Assembly: GCF_937890665.1 (NCBI RefSeq)
Contig: NZ_CALADU010000026.1
Location: 1 to 18,869, forward strand
Direction of reading: 5' to 3'
Length of the DNA: 18,869 bases
Source of the DNA: an uncultured Subdoligranulum sp.
GTDB taxonomy: Bacteria > Bacillota_A > Clostridia > Oscillospirales > Ruminococcaceae
How positions within the stretch are numbered: the stretch's first letter is position 1; every line of letters starts with the position of its first letter. The notes under the pieces were generated by a model. That model made no database searches. It was not told the DNA's origin and worked only from the letters and a program-made list of their open reading frames with translations. Of the stretch, positions 8,551 to 14,645 are shown one piece after another. The position numbers were made by a program, and so were the translations under genes.

Positions 8551-8991
8551 TTATTGTAGTTGTTCATGCCATCCGGGCGGCATCTTCAATGCGGCTACGG
8601 CGCGGCGGTGAATATATGTACCACCGGCAGAGGATTTTCCGATGATGTCTGCTGCCTGATTTTGCGTTGCTCCATCAATATACATTAGTACCAGCATCCG
8701 GGCATCCTGTTCTTTCAAACCGCTTTTCATGATGCAGCTATATACAAGCCGTTTCTTTTTCTCTGCTTCTCTGCTGGCGTTTTCCAGCCTTAATCTTGCG
8801 GAAGAAAGCTGTGATATTCCCTCGGACATCTTGTCCTTACATGAGCTGGTAGAAGGCATTCCGCTCATGCTAGGCGTTACTTTTGTTAACCGCGCTTGCA
8901 CTTCCTGCAAATGATTGGCAGCTTCTTGGGCTTTTTCTTTTGCGTTTTGATGTTGCATAAGCCATTGTACACGAAGGGAAAAATCGGTCAT
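8551..8991 (-). CDS. DUF1492-like phage transcriptional activator, sigma-region-4-like
   Basis: This is a 146-residue protein. The N-terminal half is helical and contains VTPSMSGMPST (about 38-48), a signature of DUF1492-type phage regulators. The C-terminal half holds LKEQDARMLVLMYIDGATQNQAADIIG (about 92-118, given in part) and IHRRAVAALK (about 127-136). This is a sigma-70 region-4-like helix-turn-helix, in which a helix ending in a turn precedes the recognition helix. Such proteins (DUF1492, RinA/ArpU-like) act as late-gene activators in Gram-positive phages. It is the last gene of the early operon, a sensible position for a switch to late expression. Its ATG overlaps the previous stop as ATGA. 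The exact target promoter is not in the window. Confidence 0.75.
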   Translation of the reverse strand: MTDFSLRVQWLMQHQNAKEKAQEAANHLQEVQARLTKVTPSMSGMPSTSSCKDKMSEGISQLSSARLRLENASREAEKKKRLVYSCIMKSGLKEQDARMLVLMYIDGATQNQAADIIGKSSAGGTYIHRRAVAALKMPPGWHEQLQ

Positions 8992-9341
8992 TTGCTGTTC
9001 TCCTTTTGATTGCAGTTTTTCATGGCCTTCTTCAGCTTTTCATATGTTCTCGGGTGCATTACAATGACGCCGGCTGGCGGGATAACATAAATCTTGTCCC
9101 CATCGGGAACGCTTTTGAATCCAAAGCGCTTTTTCCACTTCTTGTTGATGCGCTTTTTCTTGTGCGTTCTGGCCTGTACCATCTTTCCAAGCGAAGCATC
9201 AGTGACAATGCGAAGGCCAAAGTAATAACTGTTTTGTTCCATAAGAGTTGTTAACCTTTCAGAGAACTTTTCAAAATCAAATGTTGAAGAACAAACAGTT
9301 GTTGATCTGAAAATGCTTTTCTGGATTTCTTCAATATCCAT
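8988..9341 (-). CDS. Hypothetical basic protein
   Basis: The frame is open farther upstream, but the start at 9341 (MDIEEIQKSIF) lies just after a GGTGA site in the end of the preceding gene and gives 117 residues. I do not recognise a family. The middle is very basic (HKKKRINKKWKKRFG, about 57-71), and the C-terminus has GDKIYVIPPAGVIVMHP followed by YEKLKKAMK, which might form a small nucleic-acid-contacting domain. It overlaps the upstream zinc protein by 11 bases and the downstream activator by 4 bases, so it is co-translated within the operon. Confidence 0.65.
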   Translation of the reverse strand: MDIEEIQKSIFRSTTVCSSTFDFEKFSERLTTLMEQNSYYFGLRIVTDASLGKMVQARTHKKKRINKKWKKRFGFKSVPDGDKIYVIPPAGVIVMHPRTYEKLKKAMKNCNQKENSK

Positions 9342-9672
9342 TTTTGTCACCGTCCATCTGAGCGCCGCAGTGCGGGCAATAAAGCAAATCTCTATCAATC
9401 GGCGTTTCTTCTCCTGTTGCAATGTCAACGCCGTGCCCGCAAGCCTCGCAATAGTAATTCCCATCAAGCGGGCTATTGTCTTGCTTAATCCACTTGGCGT
9501 GCACTACTGGCCGCACATCCTCCGCCGGAATACTGCATACAATTCCCTCAATGTCTGCGCTTGTAAAACTCTGGTTTTGCAAAACCACCGTGCATCCGTC
9601 CGATCCGTCGTTTTCCGGATCTTCCGGGAAAATGGCATCCAAAACAGCCTGCCGGTCTATGTATTCAGCCAT
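9331..9672 (-). CDS. Small zinc-ribbon phage protein
   Basis: The start at 9672 (MAEYIDRQAVLDAI) follows GGGGGTGAATATA. An in-frame ATG at 9693 is possible but lacks that spacing. The 113-residue product has CEAC (75-78) and CPHC (99-102), a four-Cys zinc ribbon, after VVHAKWI. The order of an N-terminal IDRQAVLDAI helix, a VxHAxWI strand and a C-terminal zinc ribbon is very common in small accessory proteins of Clostridia phages. Its molecular role is unknown; binding of nucleic acid or of a host protein is a guess. The start region overlaps the stop of the 51-residue membrane protein. Confidence 0.85.
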   Translation of the reverse strand: MAEYIDRQAVLDAIFPEDPENDGSDGCTVVLQNQSFTSADIEGIVCSIPAEDVRPVVHAKWIKQDNSPLDGNYYCEACGHGVDIATGEETPIDRDLLYCPHCGAQMDGDKNGY

Positions 9673-9820
9673 TATATTCACCCCCGTGTTCATGCTCCAT
9701 CGGAATAGGCCGGTCCGGCGGTTCTCGCAGCTCTGTGCAACGTGCGCAGCTAAAGCCCCACGCAATCAGCGCAATCAATACGCCGGAAGAGATTGCTCCA
9801 ACAATAGCTTGCAGAATCAT
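9665..9820 (-). CDS. Small single-pass membrane protein (51 aa)
   Basis: This small gene has a GGGCGGTGA ribosome site before its ATG at 9820 and a stop (TGA) that overlaps the start of the zinc-ribbon gene. The product begins MILQAIVGAISSGVLIALIA, one hydrophobic segment spanning about residues 2-23, then FSCARCTELREPPDRPIP and an acidic/His tail. It probably sits in the host membrane with the tail inside. The CxxC pair (about 25-28) just after the membrane segment could bind a metal or form a disulphide. It is unrecognised. Its location directly after the radical SAM gene is noted, but no functional link can be claimed. Confidence 0.7.
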   Translation of the reverse strand: MILQAIVGAISSGVLIALIAWGFSCARCTELREPPDRPIPMEHEHGGEYNG

Positions 9821-9835
9821 TCAATCACCGCCCTT

Positions 9836-10660
9836 TCAATTCCAATTCAAGCCGATTTTCCCATCAGGATGAATAATAATATTAGAATATCCGTCATGAT
9901 AATCGTTTTTCTGTTGCTGGCACATATCTCCCAGTGTTACGCGGGCATGACGACCGTTCCAGTCAAACGTGCAGTATACGAAGAAGTCACCAATGCGGAA
10001 CGTCTTAACCGTTATTTCCGGGTCATTCTGCAAAGCGTTCCAGATAGATACGTCGTAGGTGTCTTGACTGAGATCACAGAGGAAACGGAAAGAAAAGCCG
10101 CCAGCTGACGGGTTACTGGACATGATGTGCTTTATGTTTTCGAGATTCATCTTATCTTTGGTAAGCACCGTCTGATAAGTGCAACCGGGGAACTTCTCTA
10201 CATCCGGGTGTACGTAGTCATTCACTGACAAATTGATGTGCCCAATTCCTACAATGGAGTTGTCGTATCCTGCGGTATTGATTGCGAGAAATACGCCATC
10301 GCTCCACATTCTGTACACCTTGGAAAGGTGAAGAACATGACGCGGGTATAAACTTGGCTCCCCGCCGGTAATAGTCACACGGGCTTGCGGATGCTCTTTG
10401 AGCACATGAATCAGAGAAAGAACCTGCTCAAACATATTCTGGTTCCCCTTCATCGGGTGCTTCCGCTCGATGCAGAACGGGCAGTTGTACGGGCACTCGT
10501 GTGTCATGATGACCTGCACATTGATCCGCTCGTACAAGGGTCGCCCGAAACTTGTTTTCCGGAGCCTATTAGAAAGGCGGTATTCAAGGTCCGCTTTCAT
10601 CTGTTCCCGGATATATTTGTAGTTCGGGATATGTGGTATAAAATTCAGCTTTCTGCTCAT
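9836..10660 (-). CDS. Radical SAM enzyme of unknown substrate
   Basis: This 274-residue protein has the radical SAM iron-sulphur motif CPYNCPFC (Cys56, Cys60, Cys63; CX3CX2C), followed by ITGGEPSLYP (GGEP at 99-102) on the expected second strand. The family cleaves S-adenosylmethionine to make a 5'-deoxyadenosyl radical. About 45 residues precede the cluster, so the fold is a short TIM-barrel-like core with an N-terminal extension. The C-terminus has Cys195, Cys230 and Cys247, and ends SNIIIHPDGKIGLNWN. That resembles the end of a SPASM/twitch-like region, but the usual Cys after the DGK strand is missing, so a second full cluster is not evident. Its ATG overlaps the previous stop (ATGA). The substrate (nucleotide, tRNA, peptide or DNA base) cannot be told from the sequence. 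Confidence 0.9.
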   Translation of the reverse strand: MSRKLNFIPHIPNYKYIREQMKADLEYRLSNRLRKTSFGRPLYERINVQVIMTHECPYNCPFCIERKHPMKGNQNMFEQVLSLIHVLKEHPQARVTITGGEPSLYPRHVLHLSKVYRMWSDGVFLAINTAGYDNSIVGIGHINLSVNDYVHPDVEKFPGCTYQTVLTKDKMNLENIKHIMSSNPSAGGFSFRFLCDLSQDTYDVSIWNALQNDPEITVKTFRIGDFFVYCTFDWNGRHARVTLGDMCQQQKNDYHDGYSNIIIHPDGKIGLNWN

Positions 10661-10954
10661 AATTCCTCTAAAACCACCTTGTCCAACCCAAGGCCAACAA
10701 ATTTCCCATAACTCATGCCGCGCTTTTCGGCTTCACGGACACACCATGCAATAGAGTGCGGGCGGGCGGGGAAGCGTTGCGTCCGCAGCTTCCTTGCGCT
10801 TCTTTTCAAGCTGTCTTGCTCGCCGTCTTTGGTAGTTTACCTCTGCGTATCGCCGATCTTTCTCGCGCAAGCAAGATTCACAATACCGCTTGCTGGGCTG
10901 CACATCCCACATGATCTTGCCGCAGCCTTTGCACCACTTTGTAACTAGCTTCAT
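10657..10954 (-). pseudogene. Zinc-finger plus MSYGKF-motif phage protein, frameshifted
   Basis: The frame from ATG 10954 gives 73 residues ending at TGA 10733. It has WCKGCG (Cys8, Cys11) and YCESC (Cys25, Cys28), then a long basic helix. Near 10758-10771, in a GC-rich run (GCGGGCGGGCGGGG on the plus strand), the sequence switches frame. The other frame continues as SIAWCVREAEKRGMSYGKFV and ends at TGA 10657, overlapping the radical SAM start. A Cys4 zinc head followed by a C-terminal (R/K)GMSYGKxV helix is one known small protein of Firmicutes phages, so this is best read as a single gene with a one-base insertion, a +1 frameshift, or a sequencing error. The 73-residue product may still be made. 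Confidence 0.65.
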
Positions 10955-11109
10955 ACGTGCTCAATCCTCACATAACTAACTTGCCGGTTGTTGTCTGCAA
11001 TCATATCAACACGTCGCGTTGCCGCCCAAACGCTGTCTGCGCGGAATACTTTCCAAACACGCTTTCCGTCATGGTTGATATACGATACAAAACATTTGTA
11101 CTTTTTCAC
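10951..11109 (-). CDS. Small hypothetical protein (52 aa, GTG start)
   Basis: The gene starts at GTG 11109 after GGAGGCGTAAAA, a strong site lying in the end of the regulator gene, and its stop overlaps the next start (ATGA). The product begins MKKYKCFVSYINHDGKRVWK and ends VSYVRIEHV. It looks like a small beta-rich basic protein (FVSYINHDGKRVWKVFRADS), the pattern of a tiny phage accessory protein. I know no function for it. The tight coupling on both sides makes the gene likely real. Confidence 0.6.
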   Translation of the reverse strand: MKKYKCFVSYINHDGKRVWKVFRADSVWAATRRVDMIADNNRQVSYVRIEHV

Positions 11110-11111
11110 TT

Positions 11112-11663
11112 TTACGCCTCCACGTTGATATTGACAGTGTACTTCTGATCTGCCAGCAGGCCGGAGATCAAATGCGCCAGCGCTTCACCGCTGTATGTAC
11201 CGTTCAGAATCAACCGAAAGTCTGTGGAATGGGTTGCTTTTACGTAATCCGTTTCACGAATCTTTTTGAGTTCCTCTTCATCGGGAACGTCTTCAACCGG
11301 TTGCTGTTCGGGAGGGGATTCCGTGGTTCCGTTCAAAATCCATTCAAGAGGAATCCCGGTAGCTTCTGAAATTCTTTTGATATTGGACAGGTTGGGAGTG
11401 CACTCTCCTCTGCTCCACACAGATATGGAAAAGGTACTTACACCCACTTCTTTTGCAAAGTCCGCTTACGTTTTCCCCTGCATACAGTATCGGATTCTTG
11501 CTGCCATCGTGGGAAGATTCGGAAGAGAAACGATCTTGCACGGGCCGTTTCTAGCTGCGTAGTCTTTCTCTGTCATACGCTTTGCAGCGGCCGGCACAAA
11601 GTGATTGATGTTGACTTTCTTCTCTTTCAGAGCTTCTTGAAAATCGGATCTTGCTTCATCCAT
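11112..11663 (-). pseudogene. Cro/CI-type (XRE) regulator interrupted by an in-frame ochre codon
   Basis: The gene starts at ATG 11663 after GGAGAAAAACA. The frame reads ARIRYCMQGKT, then TAA at 11466-11468, then continues in the same frame as ADFAKEVGVSTFSISVWSRG and NLSNIKRISEATGIPLEWIL to TAA 11112. Joined, this is a clear XRE helix-turn-helix (about codons 52-112) followed by an acidic linker and a C-terminal domain (about 140-183), with the TAA exactly where a Gln (KTQADFAKE) is usual. A single C-to-T change (CAA to TAA) explains it. As written, the product is 65 residues without the recognition helix. Restart at GTG 11447 has no ribosome site. A CI/Cro-like regulator inside an early operon would normally control phage genes; here it is probably inactive unless suppressed. 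Confidence 0.8.
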
Positions 11664-12202
11664 TGTTTTTCTCCTTTTACTTCATATTCGACGTGTTCTT
11701 TTGCAACCCACAAAGTGGCAATTAGGTGCTTTCCGTATGCGCCAAATTCCTCACTGAAACAGACGTATTTTTCCGCAAAGCTAAAAAGGCTTTGAAGTAA
11801 ATGTCGCTTTTCGATTCTCTCGGCGGTTTCTGCCGGCAGGTTGTTGTATGGGTTCGTGTACACTTCATACGGGACTACCCTTTGTGCCATGATTTTTTCC
11901 GGCGTTACGGTGGAATAGCGGCTCAAACTTTTCTGCAAAGAGATTTTGAACGGCCCCACATAATACATAAATTTGTTGATCTGGCTTTCTGTAATGGCCC
12001 CACGTTTCAGCGCTTTCTCGGCATCCGCGCATAGCTTCACTATATCCATTGTGGTCATTCTTCCTCTTATTTGCGGCGCTATTTCAAAAAGCCAGATAGC
12101 ATCATAGCTTTTCCATGTTTTCAGCAGACCGGTGGCGTATTCAGCCTCTTTCTTTGAATAGCCAATCCCGATACACTTCTTGATAAACTGTTTGCGGTTC
12201 AT
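11627..12202 (-). CDS. Hypothetical phage protein (191 aa)
   Basis: The start at 12202 has AGGAGGTGTGAC just upstream, spanning the end of the DUF1064 gene. The product begins MNRKQFIKKCIGIGYSKKEA and is mainly helical with no Cys-rich or catalytic motif I recognise. Basic residues are spread through it. The C-terminus (KQDPIFKKL) overlaps the start of the regulator gene by 37 bases. The position between a DUF1064 protein and an XRE regulator gives no clear role. Confidence 0.65.
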   Translation of the reverse strand: MNRKQFIKKCIGIGYSKKEAEYATGLLKTWKSYDAIWLFEIAPQIRGRMTTMDIVKLCADAEKALKRGAITESQINKFMYYVGPFKISLQKSLSRYSTVTPEKIMAQRVVPYEVYTNPYNNLPAETAERIEKRHLLQSLFSFAEKYVCFSEEFGAYGKHLIATLWVAKEHVEYEVKGEKQWMKQDPIFKKL

Positions 12203-12203
12203 G

Positions 12204-12545
12204 TCACACCTCCTTTACCTCAATGCCGTATTTCCATAGCATGAGTTTTCTTTTGATTGCAAAAATCGCGTATGCCGCCCCTTTACGGTAGCCTTTCACG
12301 TCCTCAACAATGGTTTTTCCATCCTGCTTGTACACAAAATCCGCTATGTACTTTACGGAACGTTCTGTTTTCCCGTTTTCTTTTTTCTGTGCTGGAATAA
12401 GTTCATACTCCACTTGCCCGCGAAGGTCGGAAATCTCGCCTCTGTTGAGTTTCCCGCAAAGGACAAGGAAACGGTCAGCTTCTTTCTTTGAATCAAATTC
12501 ATGGCCTAATACGGTGACTTTGTGGGCGTTGTATTTATTGCTCAA
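12204..12545 (-). CDS. DUF1064 family protein, PD-(D/E)XK nuclease-like
   Basis: An ATG at 12593 lies inside the preceding gene with no ribosome site. TTG 12545 follows GGAGGTAAA and gives the usual family start MSNKYNAHK, so TTG is preferred (113 residues). The sequence HEFDSKKEADRFL, then VEYELIPAQ, YIADFVY (Asp69) and VEDVKGYRKG (Glu81/Asp82, Lys84) matches DUF1064, a small Firmicutes phage family with nuclease-like architecture. The family has been suggested to act on replication or recombination intermediates; activity is inferred, not proven. The start is three bases past the preceding stop, so the two are likely coupled. Confidence 0.85.
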   Translation of the reverse strand: MSNKYNAHKVTVLGHEFDSKKEADRFLVLCGKLNRGEISDLRGQVEYELIPAQKKENGKTERSVKYIADFVYKQDGKTIVEDVKGYRKGAAYAIFAIKRKLMLWKYGIEVKEV

Positions 12546-12547
12546 AT

Positions 12548-13347
12548 TTACCTCCATTTTAGTTGTACTTCTTCCAGATACGACCATTTCCACGGCTCAT
12601 CTGCGCTCACAATTCCCTGATCTTCCAGTGCAAAGCGTTCGTCAAAGTCGTGTACCGTGTGGCCGTCAGCATGGAATGTCACCGGACTGTCACTGTCCCA
12701 TTTCAGCATGAGCGCCCACAATTCCGGATAGTTCTTTCGCAGCAAGCGCAACTGATCTACGCCCTGGTTGTGGCAAAACCAACAGCCTCCACGGGTTGCC
12801 GTAGTATAAATAGGGGAAAGCATCCCGTTTTCCTCGCACCATTTTCGGCAATAGGCTTCATCCCAACCGGCTTCTACTAGTGGTGATTTTTTATTGTCAG
12901 ACAAAACATGAAATCTGTTTGGTTCGTCTGCTGCAATGCCAAGATACTGCACACAATTACCGCCTGCTTTGTCCAAAATTCCGGTTTTTAATCTGTCATT
13001 GCACCAAGGGCCTTTCTGAAACGGCCATCCGTACATTTTTTGAACTGTGTTTCCTTTTCTGCTTAACTTTCTGCGCCGGTAAAAAATTTTTTCATACGTG
13101 AGTTTTTCCTCGTTCTTCATTGCGCAAACGTGCTCAACCTCAATTCCCCACCGCTCTTTGATGATCTTATCGGCTTTGGCCTTAAACTCAACCATCGGCG
13201 GCAAGTCAGCTGGTATCGTATCGGTAGCCCATACCTCTGCGTGTACAATTCGGTCAAGCGGCCAGCCCAGTTGCTCAATGGCCCCCAGGCAAGCAAGGCT
13301 GTCTTTGTCTGTCAGCCATAGCTGAGAGATAAAATGTGCTCAGCCAT
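12548..13347 (-). pseudogene. PAPS-reductase/ATP-pyrophosphatase family gene, frameshifted in the PP-loop
   Basis: From ATG 13347 the frame reads MAEHILSLSYG and then meets TGA at 13312-13314. In another frame the gene resumes at 13306 as KDSLACLGAIEQLGWPLDRI and runs to TAA 12548 through AEVWATDTIPADLPPM, GWPFQKGPWCNDRLK, YCRKWCEENG and RGGCWFCHNQ. Removing eight bases (TGACAGAC, 13307-13314) restores SLSYGKDSLACL, the ATP-binding PP-loop of the PAPS-reductase/adenine nucleotide alpha-hydrolase family. That family includes DndC-like proteins and is common, with unknown role, in Clostridia phages. The rest is undamaged, but an internal start would lack the ATP loop. The frame break is therefore disabling, or an assembly error. 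Confidence 0.8.
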
Positions 13348-13405
13348 GATTTACAAGCACCCCCTTTGGTCTGTATCCGCATTTTCCGTGTTTAATTTTT
13401 GCCAT
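13340..13405 (-). CDS. Tiny basic peptide (21 aa), low certainty
   Basis: ATG 13405 follows AAAGGAGGGCATA, a strong ribosome site, and encodes MAKIKHGKCGYRPKGVLVNHG, stopping at TGA inside the start of the broken PAPS-reductase gene (overlap of 8 bases). It may be a real leader-like or coupling peptide for that gene, or a by-product of the operon. No family is recognised. Confidence 0.35.
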   Translation of the reverse strand: MAKIKHGKCGYRPKGVLVNHG

Positions 13406-13445
13406 TATGCCCTCCTTTGTACGAAAGAGAGAGGATGTGCTCCAT
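13392..13445 (-). CDS. Short ORF resembling a PAPS-reductase N-terminus (17 aa)
   Basis: The ATG overlaps the preceding stop as TAATG and the product begins MEHILSLSYKGG before TAA at 13392. The EHILSLSY stretch is the same as in the start of the broken PAPS-reductase gene about 100 bases downstream, although the codons differ. It could be the remnant of a second related gene or a coincidence in a very short ORF. Confidence 0.3.
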   Translation of the reverse strand: MEHILSLSYKGGHNGKN

Positions 13446-13570
13446 TACTTTTTCGCCTTCTTCCTTTTTCCGGCCTTGCTGCGGTCTTTTCCCTCTTTGG
13501 CATGGGCCGCAATCATGGTTTTGCACCGGCGGTATGCTCCACCATCGTGGCGGTGTTTACTGGTTTTCAC
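13445..13570 (-). CDS. Small very basic protein (41 aa, GTG start)
   Basis: GTG 13570 is preceded by AAAGGAGGCTGGCCGGTC, with AGGAGG well placed. The product begins MKTSKHRHDGGAYRRCKTMI and ends DRSKAGKRKKAKK, with close to half of its residues Lys, Arg or His. It likely binds nucleic acid or RNA by charge alone; no fold can be assigned. The start lies within the end of the preceding Cys-rich protein gene, and the stop overlaps the next short ORF. Confidence 0.5.
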   Translation of the reverse strand: MKTSKHRHDGGAYRRCKTMIAAHAKEGKDRSKAGKRKKAKK

Positions 13571-13874
13571 GACCGGCCAGCCTCCTTTCCAGCATCTCCC
13601 ATGCGGCATCGTGCATCGGGCGTCCACAATACGGGCAGAAATTTTCTTTCGGCTTCCATTTGCTTGCACAGTAACACGATTTGCACGGTTCTTGGTGTGC
13701 TTGGTTTCCTCCGTTCCAACAATTTGCACAGCATTTTCCTGAATAATCTTCGCAGTATTCGCACGGCTCCCACGCCGAACGGTCAAGGAGGGGCGGTTCT
13801 GCGGCGTCTGGTTTCAACATTTCTTTCCAAATGTCGTCAAGCTGTTTATCTGTAAACTGCTTTCGTTCACTCAT
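13557..13874 (-). CDS. Cys-rich zinc-binding phage protein
   Basis: Start 13874 (MSERKQFTDKQLDDIWKEM) follows AAAGGAGGCTGACC, whereas the longer open frame to 14030 lacks such a site. The 105-residue product has many Cys pairs: CEYC (38-41), CC and C (48, 49, 52), CKSC and C (64, 67, 69) and CPYCGRPM (80-87), probably two zinc sites. The C-terminal FCPYCGRPM ribbon is the hallmark of a widespread small Clostridia-phage family of unknown role. It overlaps the upstream gene by 8 bases. Confidence 0.8.
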   Translation of the reverse strand: MSERKQFTDKQLDDIWKEMLKPDAAEPPLLDRSAWEPCEYCEDYSGKCCANCWNGGNQAHQEPCKSCYCASKWKPKENFCPYCGRPMHDAAWEMLERRLAGRENQ

Positions 13875-14277
13875 GGTCAGCCTCCTTTGCAAGCGCGGCT
13901 TCGGCGGCTTCACGGGAAAAGAACACCTTTTCATTCGGCCCTGTTCTGTACGGGCCAAATCCTTCAACTGCCCCTTCAAACGACATTCCCCATTCTTCCG
14001 CTGCAATGTTTCCGACACGGCACGGGACAATCTCCGAATCCAGACTAATCAGGTAAATGTATTCTCCGGGCTTAACCGGCAAAATCATAGCCTTTCCAGA
14101 CTTGTCCGCTTCCACCAGTTCCCGTAGACGGTCAAGGTCGTAGTCGTCACCAAGAATGTTTTCTATATCTTGGAGACGCTCAACAATTTTCTCGAACCCA
14201 AGCGGGTTTTGAAGGCTTAACTTTGGTACAGGGTGTACCTGACCGCCGATCACCTCAATGTCAGTTAAACACTTCAT
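13867..14277 (-). CDS. Small Firmicutes-phage accessory protein
   Basis: Start 14277 (MKCLTDIEVIGGQ) has AAAGGAGAAAACAC before it, better placed than the ATG at 14298 of the longer frame. The product is 136 residues. The pattern RLRELVEADKSGKAMILPV followed by KPGEYIYLI and, near the end, VFFSREAAEAAL is familiar from small Clostridia phage proteins (an EADKxG strand, a short beta domain, and a final SREAAEAAL helix). These have no assigned biochemical activity. It sits between the loader candidate and the zinc protein. Confidence 0.75.
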   Translation of the reverse strand: MKCLTDIEVIGGQVHPVPKLSLQNPLGFEKIVERLQDIENILGDDYDLDRLRELVEADKSGKAMILPVKPGEYIYLISLDSEIVPCRVGNIAAEEWGMSFEGAVEGFGPYRTGPNEKVFFSREAAEAALAKEADHE

Positions 14278-14294
14278 GTGTTTTCTCCTTTCAA

Positions 14295-14645
14295 TCACTG
14301 CTTATTCAGTCTGTCCGGCTGCTTTACCTGCCCCTGCTGCATCTTCTTGTAAAGCGGAGTATCAAACCCCAGGCAGTCATGACAGGCACGGGAAAACATA
14401 ACGTCAAACGATTCGATCTTGTGCGGCATAAATTGCTCTGCCGCCTTCACCACTTCGGCAACAGAAGGCGGGAACTTGGCTGTTTTGGAAAGTTCCTCAC
14501 AGCCTTTCTTTGCGGCTTGATACGGAATCTCCTTCAAAGATGCAGACCAAGACTGTACCATTGATGTGGGATCCCCGCCACGGAACAAATGCGGCCAGTA
14601 GTCCAACATCCCGTACAGTAGTGCCGCTGTTTCTTCGTAGGTCAC
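14295..14645 (-). CDS. Replicative helicase loader/inhibitor candidate (G39P-like)
   Basis: GTG 14645 overlaps the initiator stop (GTGA) and lies after GGAGGTGCAAAGCT. The 116-residue protein is helical. It begins MTYEETAALLYGMLDYWPHL, then has DPTSMVQSWSASL, YQAAKKG and TAKFPPSVAEVV. This fits the G39P-type loader N-terminal domain, where an N-terminal helix pair is followed by an (S/T)xKFPPxxAE(V/I) turn. In SPP1, G39P delivers the DnaB-like helicase to the initiator-bound origin. Being immediately next to the initiator supports the call. No helicase gene is inside the window, so the phage may use the host helicase. Confidence 0.7.
   Translation of the reverse strand: MTYEETAALLYGMLDYWPHLFRGGDPTSMVQSWSASLKEIPYQAAKKGCEELSKTAKFPPSVAEVVKAAEQFMPHKIESFDVMFSRACHDCLGFDTPLYKKMQQGQVKQPDRLNKQ

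Noticed and set aside
9476..10108. Plus-strand ORF of 210 codons over the radical SAM and zinc genes
   Set aside because: It lies antisense to two genes with clear motifs and ribosome sites, has no ribosome site of its own and no recognisable domain.
11112..11447. GTG 11447 as an independent start for the XRE protein
   Set aside because: There is no ribosome site, and it would remove the first helix of the DNA-binding domain.
11466..11468. TAA read as Gln through an altered code
   Set aside because: TAA ends many intact genes here, including all intact plus-strand genes, so it must be a working stop.
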